In this document: positions 9,434 through 17,354 of the stretch, piece after piece
Layout of the letters: each line of letters begins with the position of its first letter
Numbering within the stretch: the stretch's first letter is position 1
Assembly: GCF_900107435.1 (NCBI RefSeq)
Contig: NZ_FNPZ01000001.1
Coordinates: 1,398,960-1,462,959, forward strand
Direction of reading: 5' to 3'
Origin: Herbiconiux ginsengi
GTDB taxonomy: Bacteria; Actinomycetota; Actinomycetes; Actinomycetales; Microbacteriaceae
Length of the DNA: 64,000 nt
Translations under genes and position numbers: made by a program
Notes under the pieces: model-generated
What the model was told of the DNA's origin: nothing
What the model saw: only the letters and a program-made list of their open reading frames with translations
Databases searched by the model: none

Positions 9434-10936
9434 ATGAAGGGTTTGTTCGTGGTTCGCATCGAGGAACTCGACGCGCGCCTGGATGCGGAGATCGATGAAC
9501 TCCACGACATCGACCTCGCCACCGCCGGGTTGGATGCGCGCCGGGCCCGGTGTCTGGCCGCGGTGGGGCGGATCGCGGACGAGCGGGCCGCCCTGGCCTC
9601 CCCGACCGGGCGCGGGTTGTCGGAGGCGCGGGAGGGCGAACGGCGGCTGGTCGCGGTGGAGATCGCGACCGCCACCCGGCGATCCGAGCGGACCGTGGCG
9701 CGGATGATCAACGACGCCGAACAACTCGTCCACGACTACCCCGCCACCCTGGCTGCGCTGTCCGAGGGCAGGGTGTCCGGGTTGCACACCCGGCACCTGA
9801 TCGCTCACGCCTGCACCCTCCCCGCCCAGGCGCGACCCGCGTTTGAAACGAAACTTCTTGACCTCGCGGCCGTCCTGCCGGCGCACCGGTTCGCGGAGCG
9901 GGCGCGTCGTCTGCGGGAGACCGCCCACCCCGACTCGATCACGGTCCGTCACCGGCAGGCCCGCGAGGAACGCAGCGTGTGGCTCTCACCCGAGTGTGAC
10001 GGGATGGCGACCCTCACCCATCACCTGCCCGCGGTCGACGCGGTCGCTGTCGATGACCTCCTCGACAAAATCGCGAGGAGTGAACGCTCCGATACGGATC
10101 CCCGCACCCATCTGCAGCGCCGCGCGGACGCTCTCACCCGCCTGATCCTCACCCCCGGCAACCCCGCCCGGCCCGCGTCGATCACCGCGAACGTGCTCGT
10201 CACCATCCCCGCCACCACCATCGCCGGTGTCTCCGACCAGCCGGGTGACCTGCACGGGTATGGGCCCATCGACCCCGATACCGCCCGGGCCATCGCGGCG
10301 ACCGCGCCCACCTTCCTCCGGATCCTCACCCACCCCGTCACCCGGGAACCCACCATGGTCACCCGACACCGCGGCCGCGCCGTCGCCGCCTGCCCCGACG
10401 CGGGCGCCCACCACCCCACCATCGACACCCACCCCACCATCGACACCCACCCCACCATCGACACCCACCCCACCATCGACACCCACCCCACCACCGACAC
10501 CCACCCCACCACCGACACCATCCCCACGAGCGACACCCACCCCACCAACGGCGCCCTCCCGACCGGCGACACCCACTCCACCAGCGGCACCGACCCCACC
10601 GACCGCACCGACGACCGCGAGACCACCGGCCGGGACCGGTACAGCGCCGCACCCGAACTCCGACTCGTGCTCGCCGCCATCGACCAGACCTGCCGATTCC
10701 CCGGCTGCAACCGACGCGCCAACCGATGCGAACTCGACCACACAAAAGACTGGGCCCACGGCGGCACCACCACCCCCGACAACCTCACCTACCTCTGCCC
10801 CCGCCACCACCACCTCAAACACAACACCCGCTGGACCGTCGAATCCGACCCCCACCGGCCCCGCCACCTCAACTGGCGCAGCCCCCACGGACGCCAACAC
10901 ACCACCGCACCACCACCCCCACCCAACGACACCTGA
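9434..10936 (+). CDS. DUF222 domain protein with C-terminal HNH nuclease motif
   Basis: A 500-aa protein of the DUF222/HNH family, which is multicopy in Microbacteriaceae and related actinobacteria. DUF222 covers about residues 10-290 (LARRARCLAAVGRI-like start; ATRRSERTVARMINDA; HTRHLIAHACTLP). The HNH domain is at about 405-455 (CRFPGCNRRANRCELDHTKD, then WAHGG, TTPDNLTYLCPRHHHLKH), with the Cys pairs and the His of the nuclease intact. Between them is an in-frame tract of 11 hexapeptide units (HPTIDT and variants). ATG 9434 has no ribosome site; GTG 9449 has AAGGG at a suitable distance and may be the real start. The 210 bp before the gene hold no other ORF. The cellular role of the family is not established; mobility or DNA processing is suspected. 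Confidence 0.88.
   Translation: MKGLFVVRIEELDARLDAEIDELHDIDLATAGLDARRARCLAAVGRIADERAALASPTGRGLSEAREGERRLVAVEIATATRRSERTVARMINDAEQLVHDYPATLAALSEGRVSGLHTRHLIAHACTLPAQARPAFETKLLDLAAVLPAHRFAERARRLRETAHPDSITVRHRQAREERSVWLSPECDGMATLTHHLPAVDAVAVDDLLDKIARSERSDTDPRTHLQRRADALTRLILTPGNPARPASITANVLVTIPATTIAGVSDQPGDLHGYGPIDPDTARAIAATAPTFLRILTHPVTREPTMVTRHRGRAVAACPDAGAHHPTIDTHPTIDTHPTIDTHPTIDTHPTTDTHPTTDTIPTSDTHPTNGALPTGDTHSTSGTDPTDRTDDRETTGRDRYSAAPELRLVLAAIDQTCRFPGCNRRANRCELDHTKDWAHGGTTTPDNLTYLCPRHHHLKHNTRWTVESDPHRPRHLNWRSPHGRQHTTAPPPPPNDT
10412..10609 (+). repeat. 18-bp in-frame minisatellite inside the DUF222/HNH gene
   Basis: Eleven consecutive 18-bp units encode the hexapeptide HPTIDT and drifted forms. 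The first four units are identical in protein and almost identical in DNA, the next two read HPTTDT, and the last five are increasingly diverged (IPTSDT, HPTNGA, LPTGDT, HSTSGT, DPTDRT). The gradient from identical to diverged units suggests expansion by slippage at the 5' end. Confidence 0.95.
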
Positions 10937-11332
10937 AGCCACGCGCACCAGGAGGTGCCAAATGAGCTGCCCCTCCGAGTTGCAGTCCTGCTCGAACGCG
11001 CCTGCACTCGAACGAGCCTGAACTCGAGCGCACCCGAGGCGATCAGTCGGTTGGTAGATGAGTGAATCAGGCGCAGGTTGCGCTCAGCACGGCGACAAGG
11101 ACGGTGAGTGCCGTTCTCGCGTCGCGAACAGCGGTGCTGAGGGGGCGAATCGTCAGACCGGCGCGCACGGCCTCTCGGCCGTCAACGGCGCCTGAGGCAG
11201 GATTCGCCCCTGGACATCGATGACCCCAGAGCGGGGGTCTGGCGCGACGGGGGGCCACTCGGGGAGAGTTCTCTTGTCGACACGTGTCTCCGATCGACAG
11301 ATCTGCCCCAATCCGCACCGGAAGAGCAATTC
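10937..11332. other. Gene-poor interval of about 400 bp
   Basis: No recognisable gene was found on either strand. Two local details are visible. A 19-codon ORF (10962-11021, starting MSCPSELQ) has a perfect AGGAGG 9 nt upstream. Overlapping its 3' end are three imperfect tandem 16-bp units (10991-11038) beginning CTCGAACG/CTCGAGCG. A minus-strand frame over 11067-11318 is open but shows no family-like pattern. The stretch looks like decayed sequence between the HNH gene and the hydrolase remnant. Confidence 0.5.
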
Positions 11333-11479
11333 ATGAGCGCGTCACCGTCGTCATCGCGACCGAATCGGATCAAGACTCCCTCCGACCACCTTCGCATCGT
11401 GGGGCGGACTCTTGTGATCGGACTATCGGCCGCCGCGGCCCTGTCGCTCAGCGTCATCGCCTTCGCCATACAGCCATGA
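11333..11479 (+). CDS. Small predicted membrane protein, 48 aa, unidentified
   Basis: The ORF starts at ATG 11333, with GGAAGAG 6 nt upstream, and encodes a basic N-terminus (SRPNRIK, DHLRIVGR) followed by one hydrophobic helix (TLVIGLSAAAALSLSVIAFA) and a two-residue tail. Basic-then-hydrophobic order predicts a single-span inner-membrane protein with the N-terminus inside. No family is recognised. The gene stands alone in a decayed interval, so it may be a real small protein or a fortuitous ORF; the ribosome site and coherent topology favour the former. Confidence 0.45.
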   Translation: MSASPSSSRPNRIKTPSDHLRIVGRTLVIGLSAAAALSLSVIAFAIQP

Positions 11480-11583
11480 CGCCGGCCGAGCCTCGGTAGT
11501 CCGGGAGTCGCGTTCGCGGGCGTGCGGGCGAGGCCCCCAGCAACCCAGACCCGCACGGGTCACCGCCACAGGGGAGCGCACCG

Positions 11584-11676
11584 TGTGGCTTCGCGCTCAT
11601 GACGAACGTGCTCGATGCTCTCCTCCACGGCCTCGACCGCGACGAGCGGGACAACGGGGTAGTCACCGGGTACTGA
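11584..11676 (+). pseudogene. 3' remnant of a beta-lactamase-fold serine hydrolase gene
   Basis: Thirty codons plus stop read CGFALMTNVLDALLHGLD and onward to VVTGY. They align without gaps to the last 30 codons plus stop of the serine hydrolase at 8225-9223 (LCFALMTNLLDVRLYGVD onward to VVAGS), with about 17 of 30 residues identical. Nothing upstream matches the rest of that protein, so this is a truncated relic with no start or active site. It lies beyond the DUF222/HNH gene, so copies of one hydrolase tail flank that gene. Confidence 0.8.
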
Positions 11677-11828
11677 GCCGTCGTCCGCTCGCGTACCCGT
11701 TCCACCCAGCAGAACGAACGCATTTCGCCAGGCGGAGCGCCAGTCATGCGGCTTCCGCACCACCGGCGGACACTTGCGCCATTTGGCCCGGGGAAACCGT
11801 CTCCCCCGTTCTCGCCGTGGAGCATGCT

Positions 11829-11843
11829 TTCCACAATGCGGAA
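11829..11843. promoter_or_regulatory. Candidate IclR-type operator upstream of the aromatic catabolic operon
   Basis: TTCCACAATGCGGAA is a 15-bp interrupted palindrome (TTCC-C-A...TG-GGAA). Its shape resembles operators reported for IclR-family regulators. It ends 6 bp before a candidate -35 box, a position typical of activator binding. The operon encodes two IclR regulators. Binding is inferred, not shown. Confidence 0.5.
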
Positions 11844-11849
11844 CGCTCC

Positions 11850-11879
11850 TTGGCGGGCCCGACACCGTCTCGACATAGT
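11850..11879 (+). promoter_or_regulatory. Candidate promoter of the hyuA-led catabolic operon
   Basis: TTGGCG (11850-11855) and CATAGT (11874-11879) are separated by 18 bp and lie about 40 bp upstream of the hyuA start. This is a plausible housekeeping-type promoter with a weak -10, consistent with activator dependence. Confidence 0.4.
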
Positions 11880-11917
11880 GAGTCCACAACACCCCGCAAC
11901 GAAGCGAAGGACTCTCC

Positions 11918-14050
11918 GTGCACTCGTCGACGAAGTCGAGCACCCCCACCCGATACATGATCGGTACCGACATCGGCGGTACGTTCACCGACCTCGTTCT
12001 CCTCGAGGCAGGGCGACAACCGCGACTCTTCAAGTCACCCACCACGCCGCACGACCGTTCCGAGGGCGTCCTCAACGCGCTGGGACTCGCCGCCGATGCC
12101 GTGGGCCGGCCCGTGGCGGAGTTCATCGAAGACGTCGTGTACTTCGCCCACGGCACCACTGCGGCCACCAACGCCCTGATCGAGCGCAAGGGCGCGAAGA
12201 CCGGTCTGCTGACCACCAGCGGTTTCGGCGACACCATGCTGATCCAACGCAGCATGACTTCGTGGGTCGGCGTGGGAGCGGCGACCGGGCACTACAGCAT
12301 CCGCGAGAACCCCGTACCGCTGGTGTCGCGGGCCGACACCCGCGAGATCACCGAACGGGTCGACTCGGCCGGCACCGCCCTCGTGGCGCTGAACGAGCAG
12401 GAGGTGCGATCGGCCCTCCGCGCGCTCAGAGCCGAGGGGGTCACCGCGCTCGCGGTCAGCTTCCTCTGGTCGTTCCTCAATCCCGATCACGAACTCGACG
12501 TGCAGCGCATCGTGGCGGAGGAATGGCCGGAGGTCTACCTCACGGTCTCGCACGAGGTCGCGCCGGTGATCGGAGAGTACGAGCGCACCGCCACCGCGGT
12601 CATCAACTCCTATCTGGGCCCGGTCATCCGCGACTACATGAGCAACCTCGAGGGTCGTCTGCGCGCCGAAGGTTTCGTGGGCGACTTCTCGGTCATGGAC
12701 TCGGGCGGCGGTGTGATGCGGGCGACGGATGCCGCCGGGCGGTCGGTCTCGCTGCTCACCTCCGGACCCGCCGGGGGCGTGCTGGCCACCACGTCCGCCG
12801 CGTCCCGGCTCGGCTACGCGAACGTGATCACCAGCGACATGGGCGGAACGAGCTTCGACGTCGGCCTGATCATCGACGGCGAGCCACTCGTCGAGCGTAA
12901 GAGCGAGATCGGCAACTATCACCTCTCCATCCCGCGGATCAAGGTGACGGCCATCGGCGCCGGAGGCGGATCGATCGCCGGTGTCGACGAGGTGGGCGCA
13001 CTCGTGGTCGGACCGGAGAGCGCCGGCTCCATGCCCGGTCCCGCCTGTTACGCCCGAGGCGGCACAAGGCCCACGGTCACCGATGCCGACGTCGTGCTCG
13101 GCATCATCGACCCCGCCTATTTCCTGGGCGGCCGGATGCCACTGGACGTCGATCTCGCCCGTGAAGCCATCCGGGCGCACATCGCCGACCCGCTGGGCAT
13201 GACCGTCGAAGAGGCTGCCCTGGGCATTCGCACGGTGGCCGACAACCAGATGGCGGATCTGCTTCGCCGGGTGACGGTCGAACAGGGCCGCGACCCCCGC
13301 GACTTCGTGGTCTTCGCCTACGGTGGCGCCGGGCCGACCCATGCCAGCTCGTACACCTCGGCGGCCGGGATCTCGACGCTCGTCATCCCGCCCACGTCCA
13401 CGGTGCACTCGGCATTCGGTGCCGTGACGGCAGACCGCTTCCGTGCGCTCCAGGCCACCGACCTGCAGCGCACGCCCCCCGGGGAGAGCGACCCGGCCGC
13501 GTTCATCGACCTCGAGCGCCTGAACGGCAGTCTCGACGAGCTGCAGGCGAAGGTGCACGCCGACCTCGACGAGAACGTCGAGGCCGTGTTCGCCCGATCC
13601 GTGCACCTGAAGTTCCGCCGCCAGACCCACGAACTCCCGGTGGCCCTCCCGGCCGGGCCGGTCACCCTCGACGTGATGCGTGACGTCGTCGACGCGTTCC
13701 TCGCCACCTACGAGCGTCTCTACGGCAAGGGGACGGCGATTCGCGCCGCCGGCGTGGAGATCAACACCCTCCGGGTGGAAGGCCGGGTGGCGGTCGGAGT
13801 GGCCACCGGAGGAGAGACACCGGCGCCCTCCGTCGCGGCCTCGCCGATCGGCTCCCGCACGGTGACCTTCGCCGGGCGCGGGTCGCTCGAGGTGCCGGTC
13901 TACCGGGGCGAAGAGGTGGGGCCGGGCAGTGAGATCGCGGGTCCGGCGATTCTCGAGTTCGCCGGCACGACCGTCGTCATCGAACCCGATCAGGACCTGA
14001 TCGTCGACCAGTACAGCAACGTGATCGTGAACTGCGAGGGGAAGAAATGA
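11918..14050 (+). CDS. hyuA: Hydantoinase/oxoprolinase family protein, HyuA subunit (acetone/acetophenone carboxylase-like)
   Basis: A 710-aa ATP-dependent subunit of the HyuA type. The N-terminal nucleotide-binding motif DIGGTFTD is at 18-25; the second ASKHA-type motif DMGGTSFDVG and the conserved GAGGGSIAGVDEVG stretch follow, then the C-terminal HyuA domain. In this family ATP activates a carbonyl so that a partner HyuB either hydrolyses a cyclic amide (5-oxoprolinase, N-methylhydantoinase) or carboxylates a ketone (acetone and acetophenone carboxylases). GTG 11918 has GAAGG 7 nt upstream; ATG 11957 is an alternative. The stop overlaps the hyuB start by ATGA, so the two subunits are translationally coupled. 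It is first in the catabolic operon. Confidence 0.9.
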   Translation: MHSSTKSSTPTRYMIGTDIGGTFTDLVLLEAGRQPRLFKSPTTPHDRSEGVLNALGLAADAVGRPVAEFIEDVVYFAHGTTAATNALIERKGAKTGLLTTSGFGDTMLIQRSMTSWVGVGAATGHYSIRENPVPLVSRADTREITERVDSAGTALVALNEQEVRSALRALRAEGVTALAVSFLWSFLNPDHELDVQRIVAEEWPEVYLTVSHEVAPVIGEYERTATAVINSYLGPVIRDYMSNLEGRLRAEGFVGDFSVMDSGGGVMRATDAAGRSVSLLTSGPAGGVLATTSAASRLGYANVITSDMGGTSFDVGLIIDGEPLVERKSEIGNYHLSIPRIKVTAIGAGGGSIAGVDEVGALVVGPESAGSMPGPACYARGGTRPTVTDADVVLGIIDPAYFLGGRMPLDVDLAREAIRAHIADPLGMTVEEAALGIRTVADNQMADLLRRVTVEQGRDPRDFVVFAYGGAGPTHASSYTSAAGISTLVIPPTSTVHSAFGAVTADRFRALQATDLQRTPPGESDPAAFIDLERLNGSLDELQAKVHADLDENVEAVFARSVHLKFRRQTHELPVALPAGPVTLDVMRDVVDAFLATYERLYGKGTAIRAAGVEINTLRVEGRVAVGVATGGETPAPSVAASPIGSRTVTFAGRGSLEVPVYRGEEVGPGSEIAGPAILEFAGTTVVIEPDQDLIVDQYSNVIVNCEGKK

Positions 14051-16260
14051 CCGTACCCACCGACGTGAGCACCGTGGCCGACGCGCCGACCGCTGAGACC
14101 GCGGTCGACCCGGTGACCTTCGAGGTCATCCGTCACCGGCTGCTCGCCATCACCGACGAGCAGGGCGCAACCCTCGCCGCGATCTCCGGATCGCCCCACG
14201 TCGTGAACGCCAACGACTTCAACGTGGGCCTCTACCTGCCCGACGGCTCGGTGGCGGCGATGGGCCGCACCATCGTTCTGCACTCCGCGTCGATGGCTCT
14301 CATCACCCGGCACGTCATCGCCGACTGCGCGGAGAACCCCGGCATCAAACCGGGCGACATGTTCGTGGTCAACAACCCCTGGAAGGGTGCCATCCACGCT
14401 CAGGACATGGGCATCGTCGTGCCGATCTTCTACGAGGGTGAACTGCTGGCCTGGGCCGGTGCGATGTGCCACCTCCCGGATGTCGGCGGCTCGAAGCCGG
14501 GCAGCTTCTGCAACGACGCCACCGAGTGCTACCAGGAGGGCCTCCAGCTCACGCCCACGAAGATCGTGGAGAACGGCGAGATCCGCGACGACGTGTGGAA
14601 CCTCATCCTCAGCCACACCCGCGCCGCGTCGGCCGTGAATCTCGACATGCGCGGACTCGTCGGCGCCAACAACACGGCGGTGCGCGCCATGACTCAGTTG
14701 GCCGACCGCTACGGCGCGGACACGGTGCGCCAAGTGATGGCCGGCCTCATCAACCTGTCCGATCGTCGGCTGCGGCAGCGGTTGTCGAGCCTCCCGGACG
14801 CCACCGTGCGCTCGCACGCTTTCCTCGACAACGACGGCGGGCTCGACCGGGTGTACGAGATCGACCTCGTGCTCACCAAGAAGGGCGACACCCTCACCTT
14901 CGACTACTCGGGGTCGTCGCCGCAGGCGCCTGGCTACATCAATTGCACCTCCTCGGGTCTGATGGCGGGGATCAACGCAGCCCTGCTGCCGATCCTCGCC
15001 TACGACGCCCCGTGGAACCAGGGGCTGTTCCGGGCGATCGAGGTGAACGCCCCCGAAGGCCTGATCGTGAACGCCAAACGTCCTGCAGCGGTCTCCGGTG
15101 GCGCGCTCGAGGCGGGCTGGCTGGTGGAGATGACCGCCGTCGAGGCGCTCTCCAAGCTCGCCGCCTGCTCCGACGAGCTGATCCGGGAGAGCCAGGCCGC
15201 GCCGGCCGGGGGACCCGACCAGTTCGTGCTGAGCGGAACGAACGCGCACGGCGACCCCTTCACCCACGTCATCCTCGACTGCCTCGCCACCGGCGGCGGC
15301 GCGTACGCCCACCGCGACGGCGTCTGGACGCAGGGGCAGCACAACATCGAGCGTCAGCGCATCTCGAACGCCGAGGACATGGAACTGGAGACCCCGCTGC
15401 TCTACCTCTCGCGCAGCCTGATCGTCGATTCCGGCGGCGCGGGCGAACGCCGTGGCGGCCAGAGCATGGGCTCGGTGTTCCTCGCCCACGGCGGCTCCGA
15501 TCTGCGGGCCGTCTGCAACGGCCACGGCTGGGAGGCGCCGAACTCCACCGGGATCTTCGGCGGATACCCGGGCACGCAGAACGACCGCGAGGTCGTCTCC
15601 GGCAGTGACGTGCTCGAACGGATGCGCCAGGGCGAGATCCTCAACGACGTCGCCGACATCGCGGGCGAACGCCCCACGATGCACGGCCGCCAGGGTCTCG
15701 TGCGACTCGCCGACGGCGACGTCATCGCCTCGGTGCACCAGTCCGGGGGTGGCTGGGGCGACCCGCTGAACCGCTCCGCCGACGATCTCGCTGCCGACCT
15801 CCGCGACCGCGCGATCAGCGTCGATGCGGCCGAACGGCTCTACGGGGCCGTGGTGGTGAACGGAACCATCGACGATGTCGCCACCCGCGAGCGCCGGGAG
15901 GCGATCCGGGGCGAGCGGCTGACCTGGCCGCGAGCGACGGATGCGCCGGAGGTCGCCGTCACGGGTGACGCTCTGCGTCGCGGTCCTCTCGGCACCCAGC
16001 TGAGCATCGTCGAGGCGCCCGACGGGTCGGCATTCGTCGCGTGCAACTGCGGACACGTCTTCGGTTCTGTCCGCGAGCCCTGGCGGGCGAGCGCCTTGGA
16101 GCGCCGCAGCCACGACGTGCACGAGTTCAGCCGTTCGCGTCGACTCAACGAGGTGCTCGAGATCCGCGAGTATGCCTGCCCTTCCTGCGCCGTGCTCCTG
16201 GCGACCGACGTCGCCGGAGTCGGATCCGCCATCCTGCACGACATCGAAATGGAGAGCTGA
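14047..16260 (+). CDS. hyuB: Hydantoinase B family subunit with C-terminal zinc-binding acetone-carboxylase-gamma-like tail
   Basis: A 737-aa partner of HyuA. The HyuB domain covers about residues 15-560 (DPVTFEVIRHRLLAITDEQG; DMFVVNNPWKGAIHAQDMG; GGGAYAHRDGVWTQGQHNIE; RRGGQSMGS). The remaining ~150 residues are not normal for HyuB. They carry two Cys pairs, Cys666/Cys668 (ACNCGH) and Cys711/Cys714 (CPSC), with an intervening Trp/Arg-rich stretch, recalling the small zinc-binding gamma subunit of acetone carboxylase. The fusion supports a carboxylase-type role over simple hydantoin hydrolysis, though the substrate is unknown. It overlaps hyuA and is followed at once by the dioxygenase genes. 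Confidence 0.87.
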   Translation: MTVPTDVSTVADAPTAETAVDPVTFEVIRHRLLAITDEQGATLAAISGSPHVVNANDFNVGLYLPDGSVAAMGRTIVLHSASMALITRHVIADCAENPGIKPGDMFVVNNPWKGAIHAQDMGIVVPIFYEGELLAWAGAMCHLPDVGGSKPGSFCNDATECYQEGLQLTPTKIVENGEIRDDVWNLILSHTRAASAVNLDMRGLVGANNTAVRAMTQLADRYGADTVRQVMAGLINLSDRRLRQRLSSLPDATVRSHAFLDNDGGLDRVYEIDLVLTKKGDTLTFDYSGSSPQAPGYINCTSSGLMAGINAALLPILAYDAPWNQGLFRAIEVNAPEGLIVNAKRPAAVSGGALEAGWLVEMTAVEALSKLAACSDELIRESQAAPAGGPDQFVLSGTNAHGDPFTHVILDCLATGGGAYAHRDGVWTQGQHNIERQRISNAEDMELETPLLYLSRSLIVDSGGAGERRGGQSMGSVFLAHGGSDLRAVCNGHGWEAPNSTGIFGGYPGTQNDREVVSGSDVLERMRQGEILNDVADIAGERPTMHGRQGLVRLADGDVIASVHQSGGGWGDPLNRSADDLAADLRDRAISVDAAERLYGAVVVNGTIDDVATRERREAIRGERLTWPRATDAPEVAVTGDALRRGPLGTQLSIVEAPDGSAFVACNCGHVFGSVREPWRASALERRSHDVHEFSRSRRLNEVLEIREYACPSCAVLLATDVAGVGSAILHDIEMES

Positions 16261-16262
16261 GC

Positions 16263-17081
16263 ATGAGCCGAATGGCCCTGGTCGCCGCGACATCGCACGT
16301 CGGCGCCATCATCAAGAATCCCGACGCCGTGCCCGAGCGGTCCTCGCTCCTGAAGTCGGCCTGGGAAAGACTCACCGTCGAGATCGCAGCGGCGGATCTC
16401 GACGCGGTGATCGTGGTCGGAACCGATCATTTCGAGACCTTCAACCTCGAGAACCATCCCACCTTCTGCCTCGGCGTCGCCGACGACTACGAGGCCTGGG
16501 GCGAGTTCGGCAACCCTTCGGGCTCGCTGAAGGGCGCGCCCGAGGTGAGCGCGCATCTGCTGGAGGGCCTGATCGCGCGTGGCTTCGACGTCTCGCGCAG
16601 CCACGAGATGCCCCTGGATCACGCCTACATGGTGCCGATCCTGCGTCTCGAACTCGCGGAGTTGCCGATCATCCCGCTCTACATCAACTGCAACACTCCG
16701 CCGCTGCCCACCCTGCAGCGGTGCCGCGACCTCGGCGAGGCGATCCGTGCCACCGTCGAAGCGCTGCCGGGCGATCTCCGGATCGGACTGGTCGCCACCG
16801 GCGGCGTCTCGCACTGGGTGGGTCTGCCGCAGTTCGGGCAGATCAACCCCGAGTGGGATCGCGACTTCCTGGAGCTGTTCCAAGCGGCGGATCTGGACGC
16901 GCTCGTGGGGTTCAGCGACGAGGAGATCCTCGCCGACGCCGGCAACGGCGCTCTCGAGGTGCGCACCTGGATTCTGGCGCAGGCGGCGGCGGGCAATCCG
17001 CACAGCCAGTTGCTGGAGTACCAGCCCATGGAGCCCTGGGGGATCGGGATCGGGATCATGCGGATGGCGGACGCGACATGA
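16263..17081 (+). CDS. Class III extradiol ring-cleavage dioxygenase catalytic subunit (LigB/MhpB-like)
   Basis: A 272-aa non-haem Fe(II) dioxygenase subunit of the LigB superfamily, which opens catechol-type rings next to the hydroxyls. By comparison with LigB, His12 (ATSHVGA), His56 (GTDHFET) and Glu232 (LEVRTW) match the iron ligands, and His184 (GGVSHW) the catalytic base. The ATG at 16263 follows GGAGAG, two bases after the hyuB stop. The stop overlaps the start of the LigA-like gene by ATGA, so the product is probably a two-subunit enzyme. Candidate substrates are carboxylated catechols such as protocatechuate, gallate or 2,3-dihydroxybenzoate types; the sequence alone does not decide. 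Confidence 0.88.
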   Translation: MSRMALVAATSHVGAIIKNPDAVPERSSLLKSAWERLTVEIAAADLDAVIVVGTDHFETFNLENHPTFCLGVADDYEAWGEFGNPSGSLKGAPEVSAHLLEGLIARGFDVSRSHEMPLDHAYMVPILRLELAELPIIPLYINCNTPPLPTLQRCRDLGEAIRATVEALPGDLRIGLVATGGVSHWVGLPQFGQINPEWDRDFLELFQAADLDALVGFSDEEILADAGNGALEVRTWILAQAAAGNPHSQLLEYQPMEPWGIGIGIMRMADAT

Positions 17082-17326
17082 GCGTCATCGCGGTGAACAA
17101 ATTCACGCTCGACCTCGAACACAAGCCCGGCGTGCTGGAGGCCTACCGGGCCGATCCGGCGGCGGTACTCGACGGCTACCGGCTTTCCGACGCCGAGCGC
17201 GACGCCATCGCGCGGCTGGACGCCGACTGGTTCCTCACCGCCGGTGTGAACCCGATCGTGATCCGCAACCTGCTGGTCATCCTCGGCATCCCGCATAACC
17301 AGATGTACACCCACGACCAGAGCTGA
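17078..17326 (+). CDS. LigA-like small subunit of the extradiol dioxygenase
   Basis: An 82-aa protein matching the alpha chain (LigA domain) of protocatechuate 4,5-dioxygenase-type enzymes: an all-helical protein with VNKFTLDLEHKPGVLEAYRA at the N-terminus, GYRLSDAERDAI and DWFLTAGVNPIVIRNLLVIL. LigA packs over the LigB active site and shapes the substrate pocket. It is coupled to the preceding LigB-like gene by an ATGA overlap, confirming the pairing. Length is shorter than classical LigA (about 140 aa) but normal for free-standing LigA-domain proteins. Confidence 0.85.
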   Translation: MSVIAVNKFTLDLEHKPGVLEAYRADPAAVLDGYRLSDAERDAIARLDADWFLTAGVNPIVIRNLLVILGIPHNQMYTHDQS

Positions 17327-17354
17327 CGCCCCGCGCGTCGAATCGGAGAACAGA

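Noticed and set aside
10412-10609. Direct repeats as a possible CRISPR array
   Set aside because: The units are 18 bp, contiguous without spacers, and in frame with the protein.
10227-11021. Pro/Thr-rich plus-strand frame overlapping the HNH gene
   Set aside because: It is the +1 frame reading of the repeat tract and HNH domain; the DUF222/HNH frame carries the conserved residues.
11067-11318. 83-codon minus-strand ORF in the gene-poor interval
   Set aside because: No ribosome site of note, no coherent topology or recognised motif; codon choice looks random.
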